Notes: a model not told the origin generated them from the letters alone. A stretch of DNA of 64,000 nucleotides from Bacillus tequilensis KCTC 13622 (GCF_000507145.1 NZ_AYTO01000041.1:62001-126000), one strand, 5' to 3'. Positions 50,161 to 60,914 are shown, numbered from the stretch's first letter. Made by a program: numbers and translations.

Positions 50161-52506
50161 ATCATATTTTTCTTTTGATAATAAGACTTCCCTAGGTTTG
50201 CTGCCTTCATACGGTCCGACAACGCCCCGTTCCTCCATGGCATCAATCAGGCGCGCCGCTCTCGTATAACCGATTCTGAATCTTCTTTGCAGCATTGAAA
50301 CGGATGCCGTCTGCATGCCGACGATTAATTCAACAGCTTCATCATATAGATCATCCGTCACCTCGGAATGAGTTTCCGTTGTCTCCTCAGGAATCATTTC
50401 TTCCTGATATTGCGCTTTCTGCTGCGTAATCACATGGTCGACTATCTTCTCGACTTCATCATCAGACAAAAATGCGCCCTGTACGCGGACAGGTTTATTA
50501 GCTCCAACAGGCAAAAACAGCATATCGCCTCGGCCGAGCAGCTTCTCAGCGCCGCCCATGTCAAGAATGGTTCTTGAATCCGTCTGTGAAGATACGCTGA
50601 ACGCGATCCGTGACGGAATATTCGCTTTGATGACCCCTGTGATAACATCAACCGACGGCCTCTGTGTCGCAATAATGAGGTGAATGCCGGCAGCCCGTGC
50701 CATTTGAGACAATCTCGTAATCGAATCTTCCACATCAGATGAAGCGACCATCATGAGGTCCGCAAGCTCGTCCACAATCACAACAATATATGGCAGCTCT
50801 GGCTGTTTCGCTCCTTCTTCACTGTTAGCGCGTTTTATATAATCATTGTATCCTTCAATATTTCTTGTGCCTGTATGTGAAAATAATTCGTACCGCCGCT
50901 CCATTTCATTGACAACCTTTTTTAAAGCCTGTGACGCTTTTTTTGGATCGGTTACGACGGGAGCAAGCAAATGCGGAATCCCGTTGTAGACATTCAGCTC
51001 TACCATTTTAGGATCAATCATCATCATTTTCACTTCATGCGGCTTCGCGCGCATCAAAATACTTGTAATAATGCCGTTGACACAAACGCTTTTCCCGCTT
51101 CCGGTTGCGCCTGCGACCAAAAGGTGGGGCATCTTGTTTAACTCAGCCAGCACAGCTTCACCTGAAATATTGCGGCCGAGCCCAATTAACAGCTTCGCAT
51201 CAGGTCTGTCATTTAATTTCGACTCGAGCACTTCCTTCAGCGATACCATTGCCACTTCTGCATTTGGAACCTCGATTCCGATTGCTGATTTACCTGGTAT
51301 AGGCGCTTCGATCCTGATATCCTTCGCAGCAAGTGCAAGCGCTAGGTCATCGCTTAAATTGACAATTTTGCTAACCTTCACTCCTACATCAGGATACACT
51401 TCATATTTTGTGACGGCCGGCCCGAGATGAACCTGTGTGACTTTCGCCTTTACGCCAAAGCTTTGGAAGGTGCGTTCGAGCTTTCTTGCATTTTCATAAA
51501 TATTCTTTTTATCAGCCTGCTGGCCGGTATGCTTCGGATCTGCCAATAAATCCAGTGACGGCATCTCGTAATCCTTATTTTCAAGCTCTGTAAAGGTCAT
51601 AGGAGGGGCAGAAACAGTTTCCTGTTCACCTGGCTCAGGCTGGATGTCCTGAAGCGGCTCTGATACAGGTTCGGGACGCTTTTCAATGATTGAAGGCTCT
51701 TCTTCATTACGATCTGAAAAGCTTGAGATAATCGGCTCTGAATGAATAAGAGGCGATACCGCTTCCGAATCCTCCTCTTCATCAGAAAGCTCTTCTTCCG
51801 TTTTCTGTTTTTTGCGGACCGGTTTTTGTTTTTTGCTTGGCGTTTTCGTTTTTTTCGATTGTTTCATATTTGTTTTGACGGATTTCATATCATCAATAAA
51901 TGCAAACCATTGTTCTTTTATAAAGCGGCCAATCGGGCTCATCCACTTTTTCAGCGTTTCTTGAAGAGAACGCCCCGTGATTAAAATCATTCCGATTAAA
52001 ATCATGACAATCGCCATAATCTGAGAACCAGTCGACGCAAACAAAAAGTGTGAAGCCGCAAACAGCAGTGCACCGATCATTCCTCCGCCTAAATCTGGTG
52101 AAGCGGAGCTGCCATTCATGTCCATTAAAAACAATTCCCACGTGTTGCGTACCACGCTTGCGGACTCAATAGACCCTTTGTGCGCCAAATGTTTAAACAG
52201 CTGCACGTGAGAAAGCAGCAATATGCTTGCGATAATACAGTACAACCCGGCCTTTCGTCTCGTTAAAAGGCTTGGCGTTTTCTTCTTCCAAAATAGTGAG
52301 ACGCCTAACACCAATAAACCTAACAAGCATAAAATAAACCACTCTCCGGCAAAAAAGCGGAACAAGTAGATAAAAGTTTGTCCGACTACCCCCAGCTGCA
52401 GGATCGCGATAATTGAAATGGCTATACACAGCAATCCATTGAGTTCGTATTTTATATTGAGTTGTTTCGCCTGTTTTTTTCTTGATTTTCTTTTTTTCTT
52501 TGCCAC
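50146..52506 (-). CDS. spoIIIE: DNA translocase SpoIIIE
   Basis: FtsK/SpoIIIE motor that pumps the chromosome into the forespore, 786 residues. Four membrane helices at about 20-170, a charged linker of low conservation (about 200-310), the RecA-like motor with Walker [11 protein letters not shown] near residue 455 and Walker [12 protein letters not shown], and a C-terminal gamma winged helix ([20 protein letters not shown]) that reads SRS sequences. I use GTG at 52506, eight bases past AAGG; ATG two codons earlier is possible. Linker differs from strain 168. Confidence 0.96.
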   Translation of the reverse strand: MAKKKRKSRKKQAKQLNIKYELNGLLCIAISIIAILQLGVVGQTFIYLFRFFAGEWFILCLLGLLVLGVSLFWKKKTPSLLTRRKAGLYCIIASILLLSHVQLFKHLAHKGSIESASVVRNTWELFLMDMNGSSASPDLGGGMIGALLFAASHFLFASTGSQIMAIVMILIGMILITGRSLQETLKKWMSPIGRFIKEQWFAFIDDMKSVKTNMKQSKKTKTPSKKQKPVRKKQKTEEELSDEEEDSEAVSPLIHSEPIISSFSDRNEEEPSIIEKRPEPVSEPLQDIQPEPGEQETVSAPPMTFTELENKDYEMPSLDLLADPKHTGQQADKKNIYENARKLERTFQSFGVKAKVTQVHLGPAVTKYEVYPDVGVKVSKIVNLSDDLALALAAKDIRIEAPIPGKSAIGIEVPNAEVAMVSLKEVLESKLNDRPDAKLLIGLGRNISGEAVLAELNKMPHLLVAGATGSGKSVCVNGIITSILMRAKPHEVKMMMIDPKMVELNVYNGIPHLLAPVVTDPKKASQALKKVVNEMERRYELFSHTGTRNIEGYNDYIKRANSEEGAKQPELPYIVVIVDELADLMMVASSDVEDSITRLSQMARAAGIHLIIATQRPSVDVITGVIKANIPSRIAFSVSSQTDSRTILDMGGAEKLLGRGDMLFLPVGANKPVRVQGAFLSDDEVEKIVDHVITQQKAQYQEEMIPEETTETHSEVTDDLYDEAVELIVGMQTASVSMLQRRFRIGYTRAARLIDAMEERGVVGPYEGSKPREVLLSKEKYDELSS

Positions 52507-52551
52507 ACTCATCACCTTACTGCGTTAAAAAATGTAAGTTCATACATAATG

Positions 52552-52582
52552 AAGAAAGCAGCCGTTTACAGGCTGCGTTTTT
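52552..52582. terminator. hairpin between ylzJ and spoIIIE
   Basis: GCAGCC-GTTTACA-GGCTGC with T-tracts on both strands, stronger on the plus strand. Confidence 0.6.
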
Positions 52583-52636
52583 TCTGTAGGATTCCCCTAT
52601 TATAGCATATTTTCCCCCTAAAAAAGGGGTCGATTC

Positions 52637-52852
52637 TTATACGTTTAATTTCAGTTTTTGCCCTGGTGAAATGTCCGGGTGCAGAAAATGCATTGGATTT
52701 GTGCTCATGATTTGAATAACTTCCGCTTCATTGCCTTTCATCTCGACAAGAAGCGGTACACCTTTATATTCAATTTGCTCATGTAGTACGCTTGTCTCCT
52801 GGTTCTGTTCCGCAAACACAATTTCCTGCGGCATCACGGTATACAGAATCAT
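52637..52852 (-). CDS. ylzJ: YlzJ-like small protein
   Basis: A 71-residue protein ([20 protein letters not shown] at the start) of the YlzJ family, function unknown. Its ATG overlaps the tepA stop (ATGA), so it is coupled to tepA. No membrane segment or catalytic motif is seen. The pair is conserved next to spoIIIE in Bacillus. Confidence 0.92.
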   Translation of the reverse strand: MILYTVMPQEIVFAEQNQETSVLHEQIEYKGVPLLVEMKGNEAEVIQIMSTNPMHFLHPDISPGQKLKLNV

Positions 52853-53586
52853 TGAATCATCCGCCCTTCTTCTGATCTCGCTTCCTCAATGAGCTCATTC
52901 AGTTTGCTGATCGCCTGCCCGACACCGCCAGCGTGATCAATCAGTCCGTATTCAACTGCATCCTTACCGACTACATTTGTTCCGATATCGCGTGTTAAGT
53001 TTCCTTTTGAAAACATCAGCTCTTTAAACTTCTCTTCGGTGATGTTGGAATGGCTTGTCACAAATTTAACAACTCTTTCTTGCATTTTATCCAGGTATTC
53101 AAACGTTTGCGGCACACCGATTACAAGACCGGTCAGCCGAACGGGATGAATCGTCATCGTTGCTGTTTCAGCAATATAGCTGTAATCACATGATACGGCA
53201 ATCGGAACGCCGATGGAATGCCCTCCGCCAAGCACGATCGAGACAGTCGGTTTTGATAAAGATGCCAGCATTTCTGCTATTGCGAGACCGGCTTCCACAT
53301 CTCCTCCGACAGTATTTAATATAATCAGCAGGCCTTCTATTTTGGGATTCTGTTCAATTGCCACAATCTGCGGGATGACATGCTCATATTTAGTTGTTTT
53401 GTTTTGCGGAGGAAGCTGAACATGGCCTTCTATTTGTCCGATAATGGTCAGACAATGAATATTGGTATCTTGGGGCAGCTGCGGAAGCGTCGTTTCACCA
53501 AGCTGCTGTATTTTATTCATAATGCTGTCTTTCGCATCATTTTTTGCAGGACGCTCTTCTTCTGTGTTTTCCATACGATAATCCAT
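52849..53586 (-). CDS. tepA: ClpP-like germination protease TepA
   Basis: A 245-residue ClpP-fold serine protease that degrades small acid-soluble spore proteins during outgrowth in B. subtilis. [14 protein letters not shown] carries the oxyanion loop, [11 protein letters not shown] the nucleophile Ser, and TMTIHPVRL the His. Cytoplasmic, no signal peptide. It precedes ylzJ by overlap and follows rnjB behind a terminator. Confidence 0.93.
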   Translation of the reverse strand: MDYRMENTEEERPAKNDAKDSIMNKIQQLGETTLPQLPQDTNIHCLTIIGQIEGHVQLPPQNKTTKYEHVIPQIVAIEQNPKIEGLLIILNTVGGDVEAGLAIAEMLASLSKPTVSIVLGGGHSIGVPIAVSCDYSYIAETATMTIHPVRLTGLVIGVPQTFEYLDKMQERVVKFVTSHSNITEEKFKELMFSKGNLTRDIGTNVVGKDAVEYGLIDHAGGVGQAISKLNELIEEARSEEGRMIQ

Positions 53587-53660
53587 CTCGCTTTCACCCT
53601 TTCCGAGTTTCTCTTTGTATTATGAACAAAGATTCTCAATTCAATCCCGACTAAAAAGGC

Positions 53661-53696
53661 AAAAAAATAAAGACCGGAGCTGCTCCGGTCTTTCGT
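53661..53696 (-). terminator. rnjB terminator
   Basis: GAAAGACCGGAGC/GCTCCGGTCTTT stem then ATTTTTTTG on the minus strand. Confidence 0.93.
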
Positions 53697-53702
53697 CAGA
53701 TA

Positions 53703-55370
53703 TTATACTTCCATAATAATTGGGATGATCATCGGTTTACGTTTCGTTTTTTCATATAGGAATTGGTTCAAAGCATCTCGCATTGCCTGCTTCAGCGTTG
53801 ACCATTCAACATTTGATGTTTCAGTCGCTTCTGTCACGATGGAACGGACAAGCTCTGTAGCCTGTACGATAAGGCCTTCAGACTCTCTAACATAAACAAA
53901 ACCGCGCGTGATAATTTCTGGTCCTGATACGAGATGTTTCTTTTGTTTATCAAGTGTAATAACTACGATTAAAATTCCGTCCTGCGAAAGCAAGCGGCGG
54001 TCTCTCAATACGATATTGCCGATATCACCGACACCTAATCCATCAATTAAAATATTGCCGTAAGGAACTTTATCCCCGATTTTTACGTTTTGGCCGCGGA
54101 ATTCAACGACGTCTCCTTTTTCAATTAAGAAGATATCACTGCGCTTCATGCCGGTTTCTTCAGCGATTTTCGAATGCGCTTTTTGCATTCTGTATTCGCC
54201 GTTTACAGGAATTAAATATTTTGGCTTAAGCAGATTGATCATCAGTTTTAACTCTTCCTGTGAGCCGTGGCCTGATACATGGACACGCTTTTGGGCAAAG
54301 ATGACTTGTGCACCGGCTCTCGCAAGGAGATCTACTGTTCTAGAATAAATGAGCTCCTGCCCCGGGATTGGCGTTGACGCGATGACGACTGTATCCCCTT
54401 CTTCGATGTTCAGCTGTTTGTGGGCTTTGTTTGCCATTCTTGTCAAGGCAGCTAACGGTTCACCTTGGCTGCCGGCTGTAATAATGGCCACTTCGCGCTT
54501 CGGATATTTCTTAACATCCTGTACAGAAATAAACAGTTCATCGTCTGCTTCAATATACCCGAGCTTTCTTGCCAGCTGCAGGACAGATTGAAGATTCTTT
54601 CCGGCAACGGCAATCTTTCTGCCGTTATGAGCCGCTGCATGAATGACTTGCTGAATTCGGTTAATATTAGATGCAAAAACAGCAATAATCACTCGATTAT
54701 CTGAATTATACAGCGCGTCTGAAATTTCTCCGCTGACAGCAGCTTCGGAAGGTGTATAACCCGGGCGCTCCGCATTTGCACTGTCGGAAAGCAGGGCGAG
54801 CACGCCGCTGTTGCCGATCTTGGCGATTTCGCCAATGTCACACGTTTGATTTAGAGCAGGCGTTTGGTCAAATTTGAAGTCTCCCGTGCATACAATAGAC
54901 CCAAGTGATGTTTTAAAGCTCACACCTACAGAATCAGGAATACTGTGAATCGTTCTAAAGAACGATACCTTTGTCGATTCAAATGTAATGACAGATTTGG
55001 AGTGAATTTCTCTTAAATCGGTTTTTCGGTTATGTCCGTATTGTTTTAATTTTTCTCTTAACAGCGCAAGCGTCAGCTTTGTTCCGTACACCGGAACGGA
55101 CAGCTTGTTTAATAAGTAAAAAACACCGCCGATATTTTCATCATGCCCGTGCGTTAAAAAGATTGCCTTGACGCGATCAGCCCGTTCAATCAAATATGAT
55201 ATGTCGGGAATTACCACATCAATACCGAGCATTTCGTTTTCTGGATGCATAAGGCCGGCATCAACGACAAATATGTCTGAGTCAATTTCGATGACATAAA
55301 GGTTCTTCCCAATTTCTCCGACACCGCCAAGGGCGATAATTCTAACGTTTTCTGTATTTTTCTTTTTCAA
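53703..55370 (-). CDS. rnjB: ribonuclease J2
   Basis: Beta-CASP metallo-RNase of 555 residues, partner of RNase J1. The metal motif is degenerate, HGHDENIGG instead of HxHxDH, the known J2 signature with weak activity of its own. Other motifs: CTGDFKFD, VFASNINRIQQ, ITAGSQGEP and VHVSGHGSQEEL. ATG start. A terminator separates it from tepA, and dapA ends upstream with another. Confidence 0.96.
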   Translation of the reverse strand: MKKKNTENVRIIALGGVGEIGKNLYVIEIDSDIFVVDAGLMHPENEMLGIDVVIPDISYLIERADRVKAIFLTHGHDENIGGVFYLLNKLSVPVYGTKLTLALLREKLKQYGHNRKTDLREIHSKSVITFESTKVSFFRTIHSIPDSVGVSFKTSLGSIVCTGDFKFDQTPALNQTCDIGEIAKIGNSGVLALLSDSANAERPGYTPSEAAVSGEISDALYNSDNRVIIAVFASNINRIQQVIHAAAHNGRKIAVAGKNLQSVLQLARKLGYIEADDELFISVQDVKKYPKREVAIITAGSQGEPLAALTRMANKAHKQLNIEEGDTVVIASTPIPGQELIYSRTVDLLARAGAQVIFAQKRVHVSGHGSQEELKLMINLLKPKYLIPVNGEYRMQKAHSKIAEETGMKRSDIFLIEKGDVVEFRGQNVKIGDKVPYGNILIDGLGVGDIGNIVLRDRRLLSQDGILIVVITLDKQKKHLVSGPEIITRGFVYVRESEGLIVQATELVRSIVTEATETSNVEWSTLKQAMRDALNQFLYEKTKRKPMIIPIIMEV

Positions 55371-55489
55371 AATCTATATCCTCCTAGTCTCATACCCGTC
55401 CATCATCACTTGTTCCTATTATAACTGAAAGTAAATTTAGAAAACAAGATAAAGCAGAAGGTTTAGGGAAAACCAATATGTATAAGAAA

Positions 55490-55530
55490 CGGTCAAACTC
55501 AGCTGAATGTGAGAATGACCGCGTTTGTTT
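55490..55530 (-). terminator. dapA terminator
   Basis: GCGGTCA, 20-base loop, TGACCGT then TTCTT on the minus strand; modest. Confidence 0.7.
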
Positions 55531-55547
55531 CACTGTATGAAATTTTC

Positions 55548-56420
55548 TTACAGTTCGCTGATCGTGCTGCTTAAGCTCAGACGTTCATCCTCGGTTAACG
55601 GGACAAGAGGCAGACGCACTGAACCGACATCAAGGCCTTTCAGCTGAAGCGCTGTTTTGACAGGAGCAGGGTTAGGTGCTTTAAACAGTTCCTTCATAAT
55701 CGGCAGCAGTTTCTGATGAATCAGTGCCGCATTAGCTGTTTGCCCATTCGTATAATTTTTGATCATTTGCTGCATATCAGAGCCTGCAATATGGCTCGCC
55801 ACAGATACTACCCCTCTTCCTCCGATTGAGAGAATAGGAAGCGTCAGGGCGTCATCCCCTGAATAAACAGAGAAGTCTTCCGGCGTTTCCGCAACAATTT
55901 TTGTAATCGCCTCGAGGTCTCCGCTCGCTTCTTTAATCGCAACAACGTTCGGAATGTCTGCCGCCAAACGGATCGTCGTTTCAGGAGCAAGGGAAGCAAC
56001 CGTACGGCCCGGCACATTATAAAGCATAACCGGAAGAGACGTTTCTGCCGCAATTGCTTTAAAATGCTGGTACATTCCTTCTTGAGAAGGTTTATTGTAA
56101 TATGGCGTAACGAGCATGACCGCGTCTACGCCCGCTTCCTCAGCTTTTTTTGTCAGTTTAATCGAATCTTTCGTGTTGTTGCTACCAGTACCCGCAATCA
56201 CCGGCACCCGTCCGTTTACTTCTTTTACCGTATATTCAAAAAGCGCAATTTTTTCTTCAGTCGAAAGAGTTGGCGACTCTCCGGTTGTTCCCGCCACTAC
56301 TAAAGAATCCGTTCCGTTTTTCAACAAGTAATCAATCAGTGTAGACAGTTTTTGAAAGTCTACGTTCCCTTTATTGTCAAAAGGTGTAATCATCGCTGTA
56401 GACACATTTCCGAAATTCAT
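55548..56420 (-). CDS. dapA: 4-hydroxy-tetrahydrodipicolinate synthase
   Basis: Condenses pyruvate with aspartate semialdehyde, first committed step to lysine, diaminopimelate and dipicolinate. TIM barrel of 290 residues: GTTGESPTL, catalytic Tyr in MLYNVPGRT and Schiff-base Lys in VVAIKEASGD. I use ATG at 56420 after GATGAGGTGAATAAA; the frame is open eight codons further. Last gene of the dap cluster, taking the product of Asd. Confidence 0.96.
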   Translation of the reverse strand: MNFGNVSTAMITPFDNKGNVDFQKLSTLIDYLLKNGTDSLVVAGTTGESPTLSTEEKIALFEYTVKEVNGRVPVIAGTGSNNTKDSIKLTKKAEEAGVDAVMLVTPYYNKPSQEGMYQHFKAIAAETSLPVMLYNVPGRTVASLAPETTIRLAADIPNVVAIKEASGDLEAITKIVAETPEDFSVYSGDDALTLPILSIGGRGVVSVASHIAGSDMQQMIKNYTNGQTANAALIHQKLLPIMKELFKAPNPAPVKTALQLKGLDVGSVRLPLVPLTEDERLSLSSTISEL

Positions 56421-56450
56421 TTTATTCACCTCATCATGATTCAATCACAT

Positions 56451-57665
56451 TTACTTGGAAAGTTCAAACACTTCATGCAAAGCGTTTACAGCAGGAACCA
56501 AATCTGCTTCATGGACGAGCACCCATATCGTCGTATGGCTGTCAGCCGACTGAAGGATCGGTATTTCTTTTTCTGAAAGCGCCGAAACAATTTTGGACGT
56601 GACACCCGGAACACCCATAATACCCGCTCCGACCGCCGATACCTTCGCACAATTTCTCGTTACCATCGGATCATAGCCCATTTCCATTAAAATGCGCTGA
56701 GCTGTTTCTGTTTTATTCCCGGCCACCGTATATACGATTTCACTAGGTGTAATGTTAAAGAAATCGACGCTGATTCCCGCGTTCGCCATCGCCTTGAACA
56801 CTTCAGTCTGAACATTATACTGGCCGATTTTCGAAGGCACTTTGAACTGCGTGACGTCTTTGACATGGGCGATTCCCGTAATCAGCCTTTCAAAAACATC
56901 GCTTCCGACTTTGGAAGAGTGATGCGATGTCACCAATGTGCCTTTATCTTTTGAATAAGTCGAACGGACGCGGATCGGAACCTTGGCCTGCATTGCAATT
57001 TCCACAGCCCGCGGATGAATGACCTTCGCTCCTTGATACGCCAAGTTGCAAATTTCTGTATATGTCACGACAGGAAGCGGTTTTGCATTTTCTACCACTC
57101 TCGGATCAGCAGTCATCACGCCTTCTACATCGGTGAAAATATCAATGTATTCCGCGTCAACTGCTGCTCCGAGTGCGGCTGCAGACGTGTCGCTGCCCCC
57201 TCTGCCAATCGTTGTTGTATCGCCCTTTTCCGTTGCCCCCTGAAACCCTGCGACGACTACAGCGTCATGATTCGCGAGCACACTGAATAAACGCTCCGGT
57301 CTCATTTCCATGATTTTCGCATTGGTATGCTGATCATTCGTTAAAAAACCAGCCTGAGCCCCTGTCAGCGCAGCTGCTTTCACACCATTATCAAGCAGCA
57401 TGCTTGTAAAGACGACAGAGGAAATCGTTTCTCCGCATGATAAAAGCAAATCCTGCTCCCTTGGAGAAATCGCTGATTGATCGCCGTAAAGCAGCCCCAG
57501 CAGAGAATCTGTTGCGTACGGGTCACCTTTCCGGCCCATCGCTGAAACGACAACGACAACCTTATATCCTTCACTGATTGCTTCTTTAATATGCTCTAAA
57601 GCCAGTTTGCGGCCTTTATCATCTTTTACTGATGTTCCGCCGAACTTTTGAACAATTATCTTCAC
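56451..57665 (-). CDS. dapG: aspartokinase I (diaminopimelate-sensitive)
   Basis: Phosphorylates aspartate; 404 residues, one of three aspartokinases in B. subtilis. Kinase motif KFGGTSVKD at the start, GRGGSDTSAAAL in the middle, and two ACT domains from about residue 265 (ITGIAHVKDVTQFKV, then VSAVGAGIMGVPGVTSKI) for feedback control. The start is GTG at 57665, preceded by GGAGTGAAAACA. It lies between asd and dapA. Confidence 0.96.
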   Translation of the reverse strand: MKIIVQKFGGTSVKDDKGRKLALEHIKEAISEGYKVVVVVSAMGRKGDPYATDSLLGLLYGDQSAISPREQDLLLSCGETISSVVFTSMLLDNGVKAAALTGAQAGFLTNDQHTNAKIMEMRPERLFSVLANHDAVVVAGFQGATEKGDTTTIGRGGSDTSAAALGAAVDAEYIDIFTDVEGVMTADPRVVENAKPLPVVTYTEICNLAYQGAKVIHPRAVEIAMQAKVPIRVRSTYSKDKGTLVTSHHSSKVGSDVFERLITGIAHVKDVTQFKVPSKIGQYNVQTEVFKAMANAGISVDFFNITPSEIVYTVAGNKTETAQRILMEMGYDPMVTRNCAKVSAVGAGIMGVPGVTSKIVSALSEKEIPILQSADSHTTIWVLVHEADLVPAVNALHEVFELSK

Positions 57666-57695
57666 TGTTTTCACTCCAAATTATTCGGACGTAAC

Positions 57696-57731
57696 AGAAG
57701 AGAGCAGGCTGATAGCGCCTTACTCTCTTCT
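57696..57731 (-). terminator. intercistronic hairpin between asd and dapG
   Basis: AGAAGAGAG/CTCTCTTCT stem with internal GGCGCTATCAGCC pairing; no T-run, so likely RNA processing or attenuation. Confidence 0.45.
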
Positions 57732-57756
57732 ATTCGTCTTTAGGAAATTCTCTCTT

Positions 57757-58797
57757 TTATACGAGGTTTAGTTTTTTCAGGCTTTCTGCAATTTGAACAG
57801 AGTTCCATGCCGCGCCTTTTAATAGGTTATCAGAAACAACCCATAAATGAAAACCGTTTGCTCTGTCCAAGTCTTTGCGGATGCGGCCTACAAATACATC
57901 GTTTTTGCCGACGGCATCAGCAGGCATCGGATATAGCTGCTGGCTCGGGTCATCCTGTAGGGTCACGCCCGGAGCTTCTTTTAATACATTTTTAATATCT
58001 TCAACTGTAGCGTCATCACGGTCTACCTCGATGTAGACGGACTCTGAGTGCCCAGTTTGAATTGGGAGTCTCACACATGTTGCCGCTACTTGAAGGTCAG
58101 GCATGTGCATGATTTTTTTCGTTTCATTTATCATTTTCATTTCCTCAAACGTATAGCCGTTATCTTGGAATTTATCAATTTGCGGAATCGCGTTGAAGGC
58201 GATTTGATAGTGTTTTTTGTCGCCTTTTACAGGCATGATCGCAGGCTCAATTTCTTCTTGATTTAAAATTGCCTGTGTTTGGCTGTAAAGCTCTTTTACA
58301 GCTTCATTTCCCGCTCCTGATACCGCCTGGTAAGTTGATACGATGACTTTGTTTAAGCCATATGCTTTACGGATCGGTTCAAGAGCCGCAACCATTTGGA
58401 TTGTAGAGCAGTTAGGGTTGGCAATAATGCCGTTGTGTTCGCGCAAGTCTGCCTCATTCACTTCAGGCACAACAAGCGGGGTATTTTCATCCATCCGGAA
58501 TGCACTCGTATTATCTATAACAATAGCGCCGCGTTTTACAGCTTCTGGAGCCAATGCTTGTGATACGCTTCCGCCGGCGCTGAATAACGCAATATTTATC
58601 CCTTCAAAGCTCTCAGGAGAAGCTTCCTGAACAGTCAGCTCTTGGCCTTTAAACGTGACTTTTGTCCCCGCAGAACGTTTTGAAGATAGCAATGTAAGTG
58701 TGTCCATTTCAAAGTTTCTGTCTTCAAGTGTTTTAAGCATTTGTTGTCCTACAGCCCCTGTCGCTCCGACAACAGCTACGTGTAAACCTCTTCCCAT
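57757..58797 (-). CDS. asd: aspartate-semialdehyde dehydrogenase
   Basis: NADPH-dependent enzyme converting aspartyl phosphate to the semialdehyde, 346 residues. GATGAVGQQM near residue 10, catalytic Cys in IANPNCSTIQM near 128, acyl-binding Arg in CVRLPIQTGHSE. ATG at 58797 after GGAAGGAG; an extension of seven codons is not used. Feeds DapA and, with spoVFAB next door, dipicolinate. Confidence 0.96.
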   Translation of the reverse strand: MGRGLHVAVVGATGAVGQQMLKTLEDRNFEMDTLTLLSSKRSAGTKVTFKGQELTVQEASPESFEGINIALFSAGGSVSQALAPEAVKRGAIVIDNTSAFRMDENTPLVVPEVNEADLREHNGIIANPNCSTIQMVAALEPIRKAYGLNKVIVSTYQAVSGAGNEAVKELYSQTQAILNQEEIEPAIMPVKGDKKHYQIAFNAIPQIDKFQDNGYTFEEMKMINETKKIMHMPDLQVAATCVRLPIQTGHSESVYIEVDRDDATVEDIKNVLKEAPGVTLQDDPSQQLYPMPADAVGKNDVFVGRIRKDLDRANGFHLWVVSDNLLKGAAWNSVQIAESLKKLNLV

Positions 58798-58922
58798 CTG
58801 TAAAACTCCTTCCGCCAATCAGCATCATTGAATTGATTTGACTATGATTTTACATTTTATTTTACCATAGAATATGCGGGTGATGACTGAATTTTTTAGT
58901 TTGGGAAAGATTTTCTGTAAAT

Positions 58923-59525
58923 TTAGTCATTTCCCTGATAATTCTCAACGAGAACCGGCTGAAGCTGCTGATGCGTAAGCGCCTTTTCAATGGTTTGCGG
59001 AAGCAGATCCATTTTGGCTACCATTGAATTCGGTTTTTTAAAAGGGTCGTCTTGCCCGAATGGAATAAAAAAGATATTTTTTGTTGACATGAGCCTCATT
59101 AAATTTGTTCCATTTAAACCGAGAGCATCATTTGTCGAGATGCCAAGAACGACTGGGCGATTGTTTCGGATTGTCGCTTTTGCCGCCATCAGCACCGGGC
59201 TGTCTGTCATAGCATTTGCCAGCTTGCTCATTGAATTGCCGGTTAAAGGAGCAATGACCATGCAGTCAAGGGGCAGCTTCGGCCCAAGGGGCTCTGCCTT
59301 TACAATCGAATCAATGGCCTCATACCCAGTCAGGTCTTCAATTTTTTTAACCCATTCGGCTCCCTCTCCAAATCGAGTATTTGTTGATTTCACGTTGAAT
59401 GTGACAACCGGCCGAACTTCAGCCCCTTCGTTGACCAGCGCCTCAATTTGCGGAAAAACCGCTTCATATGTGCAATGCGATCCGGTCAGCCCAAACCCGA
59501 TTCTTTTTCCTTTTAATGACGACAT
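58923..59525 (-). CDS. spoVFB: dipicolinate synthase subunit B
   Basis: A 200-residue flavoprotein-like (flavin prenyltransferase fold) subunit, with GFGLTGSHCTYEA at the N-terminus and MVIAPLTGNSMSKLANAMTD. With SpoVFA it makes dipicolinic acid in the mother cell for the spore core. Starts two bases after the spoVFA stop. Operon with asd, dapG and dapA downstream. Confidence 0.96.
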   Translation of the reverse strand: MSSLKGKRIGFGLTGSHCTYEAVFPQIEALVNEGAEVRPVVTFNVKSTNTRFGEGAEWVKKIEDLTGYEAIDSIVKAEPLGPKLPLDCMVIAPLTGNSMSKLANAMTDSPVLMAAKATIRNNRPVVLGISTNDALGLNGTNLMRLMSTKNIFFIPFGQDDPFKKPNSMVAKMDLLPQTIEKALTHQQLQPVLVENYQGND

Positions 59526-59527
59526 CC

Positions 59528-60421
59528 TTATTTCCCCTCCTCAGCTTGTATTTCAGCCAAAAGCTTGCTCAAGACGTTTGCGAGGATTTTCCCAGCCGTT
59601 TTAGGAGCGACAATCCCTGGAAGGCCGGGGGCTAGAAGTGCTTTAATCCCCTGTTTTTCGGCATATCTAAAATCCGTTCCCCCAGGGCGTGAGGCCAGAT
59701 CCAATATTAAGGTTTTTGGTGTCATGCTAGAAAGTACCGTTTGATTTAAAATCATACTCGGTATGGTATTAATACAAATATCTATATCTTTTACATGCTC
59801 TTTCAGCTCATCGGTGTGAAAAGGAACGAGCCCCATTTCAGTGATACGTGCCAGATGCGCTGAACTTCTTGCCCCTACTTTTACATTCGCTCCGAGTGCG
59901 GCAAATGTACGGGCAATTGTCATCCCGGTGCGTCCCAAACCGAGAACGGCCACCTGAGATCCGTGTATCGTATAATCCGTGTGCTGAATAGCCAGCATGA
60001 TCGTTCCTTCTACTGTCGGAATAGAATTGTATATCGCAATGTCATCCCGCTCAAACAGCTTAACAAGTTTTCTGTTTGCTTGAGCAGCAATGCTTTCCAA
60101 ATAGGCGTTAGAAATCCCTGAGAAAATGACACAGTGTGCAGGCGTTTTGTCGAGATGGTCCTGCTTTAACACAACCTCTTCGTTCGAAAATACAGTCGAT
60201 ACGACACCTTCTCCTGTGGTCGCAGACACTGGAAGAATGATGCTGTCTATTTGCTGAAAAGGAATTTCATCAATATTGCATTTTACTGCTCCGGTAAAAC
60301 CGTGATCCAATTGGTCAAAACCGACAAGATAGATGTCAGCCTGCTGTTCAGTGAGCTTTCTTATAATTTCAAGCTGTCTTGCGTCACCGCCGATAACTGC
60401 AATTTTCAATCCGGTTAACAT
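59528..60421 (-). CDS. spoVFA: dipicolinate synthase subunit A
   Basis: A 297-residue NAD(P)-dependent dehydrogenase-like subunit. N-terminal AVIGGDARQLEIIR; Rossmann fold VAVLGLGRTGMTIART near residue 155; LASRPGGTDF and LPGIVAPKTAG. Oxidises dihydrodipicolinate with SpoVFB. ATG after GAAGGTGAACGTTTAGA. Sigma-K control is known for B. subtilis; I could not assign a convincing sigma-K site in the 110 bp upstream. Confidence 0.96.
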   Translation of the reverse strand: MLTGLKIAVIGGDARQLEIIRKLTEQQADIYLVGFDQLDHGFTGAVKCNIDEIPFQQIDSIILPVSATTGEGVVSTVFSNEEVVLKQDHLDKTPAHCVIFSGISNAYLESIAAQANRKLVKLFERDDIAIYNSIPTVEGTIMLAIQHTDYTIHGSQVAVLGLGRTGMTIARTFAALGANVKVGARSSAHLARITEMGLVPFHTDELKEHVKDIDICINTIPSMILNQTVLSSMTPKTLILDLASRPGGTDFRYAEKQGIKALLAPGLPGIVAPKTAGKILANVLSKLLAEIQAEEGK

Positions 60422-60532
60422 TCTAAACGTTCACCTTCTTTGTGTATACTAGATCTCTAGTTGTTAAGCTCCCCTTCATCTTATGATCAAAAGGAAATAC
60501 CGGTGAATTAAAACATGCGCTTTTTTCATATA

Positions 60533-60563
60533 AAAAAAACATCGGCTGCCTCAGCCGATGTTT
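60533..60563 (-). terminator. ymxH terminator
   Basis: AAACATCGGCTG-AGG-CAGCCGATGTTTTTTTT on the minus strand. Confidence 0.95.
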
Positions 60564-60583
60564 CAAATGCTTACTTTAGAGCC

Positions 60584-60841
60584 TTACTCTTGTCGAGGAG
60601 ACATTTCCTCAGGGACATCTAATATGATCATATCTGATCCGATCTTTTGAATATGATGCCAGGGGACACGAATGTCATGACCTTGTTTTCTCAAACCAAA
60701 CCACTTAACTGTCGGAATGAGAAGTGCTGTAATCTGGCCATCCTGTTCATTGATTTCTAAATCGGTCTGGCCGAGGACTCCCAGCCGTTCAGCTCTTTTG
60801 ATGTCTACGATTTCCTTTCCAGATAATTCACTGAGCCGCAT
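60584..60841 (-). CDS. ymxH: PRC-barrel protein YmxH (YlmC family)
   Basis: An 85-residue PRC-barrel protein (MRLSELSGKEIVDIKRAERL) of the YlmC/YmxH family, common in spore formers and linked to sporulation; biochemical role unknown. ATG at 60841 follows GGGGGTGACAGAC; a GTG three codons earlier is in the ribosome site. It lies between mlpA and spoVFA with terminators on both sides. Confidence 0.92.
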   Translation of the reverse strand: MRLSELSGKEIVDIKRAERLGVLGQTDLEINEQDGQITALLIPTVKWFGLRKQGHDIRVPWHHIQKIGSDMIILDVPEEMSPRQE

Positions 60842-60879
60842 GTCTGTCACCCCCTTGTACTATGTATGATCAAAGGGAT

Positions 60880-60914
60880 AAAAAAATGCCTGCCGCGTTA
60901 TGGGGCAGGCTTTT
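60880..60914 (-). terminator. mlpA terminator
   Basis: AAGCCTGCC-CCATAACGC-GGCAGGC-ATTTTTTT, five bases after the stop. Confidence 0.92.

Noticed and set aside
58990..59604. 204-codon plus-strand frame
   Set aside because: Fully antisense to spoVFB and the end of spoVFA, which are clearly coding; no ribosome site.
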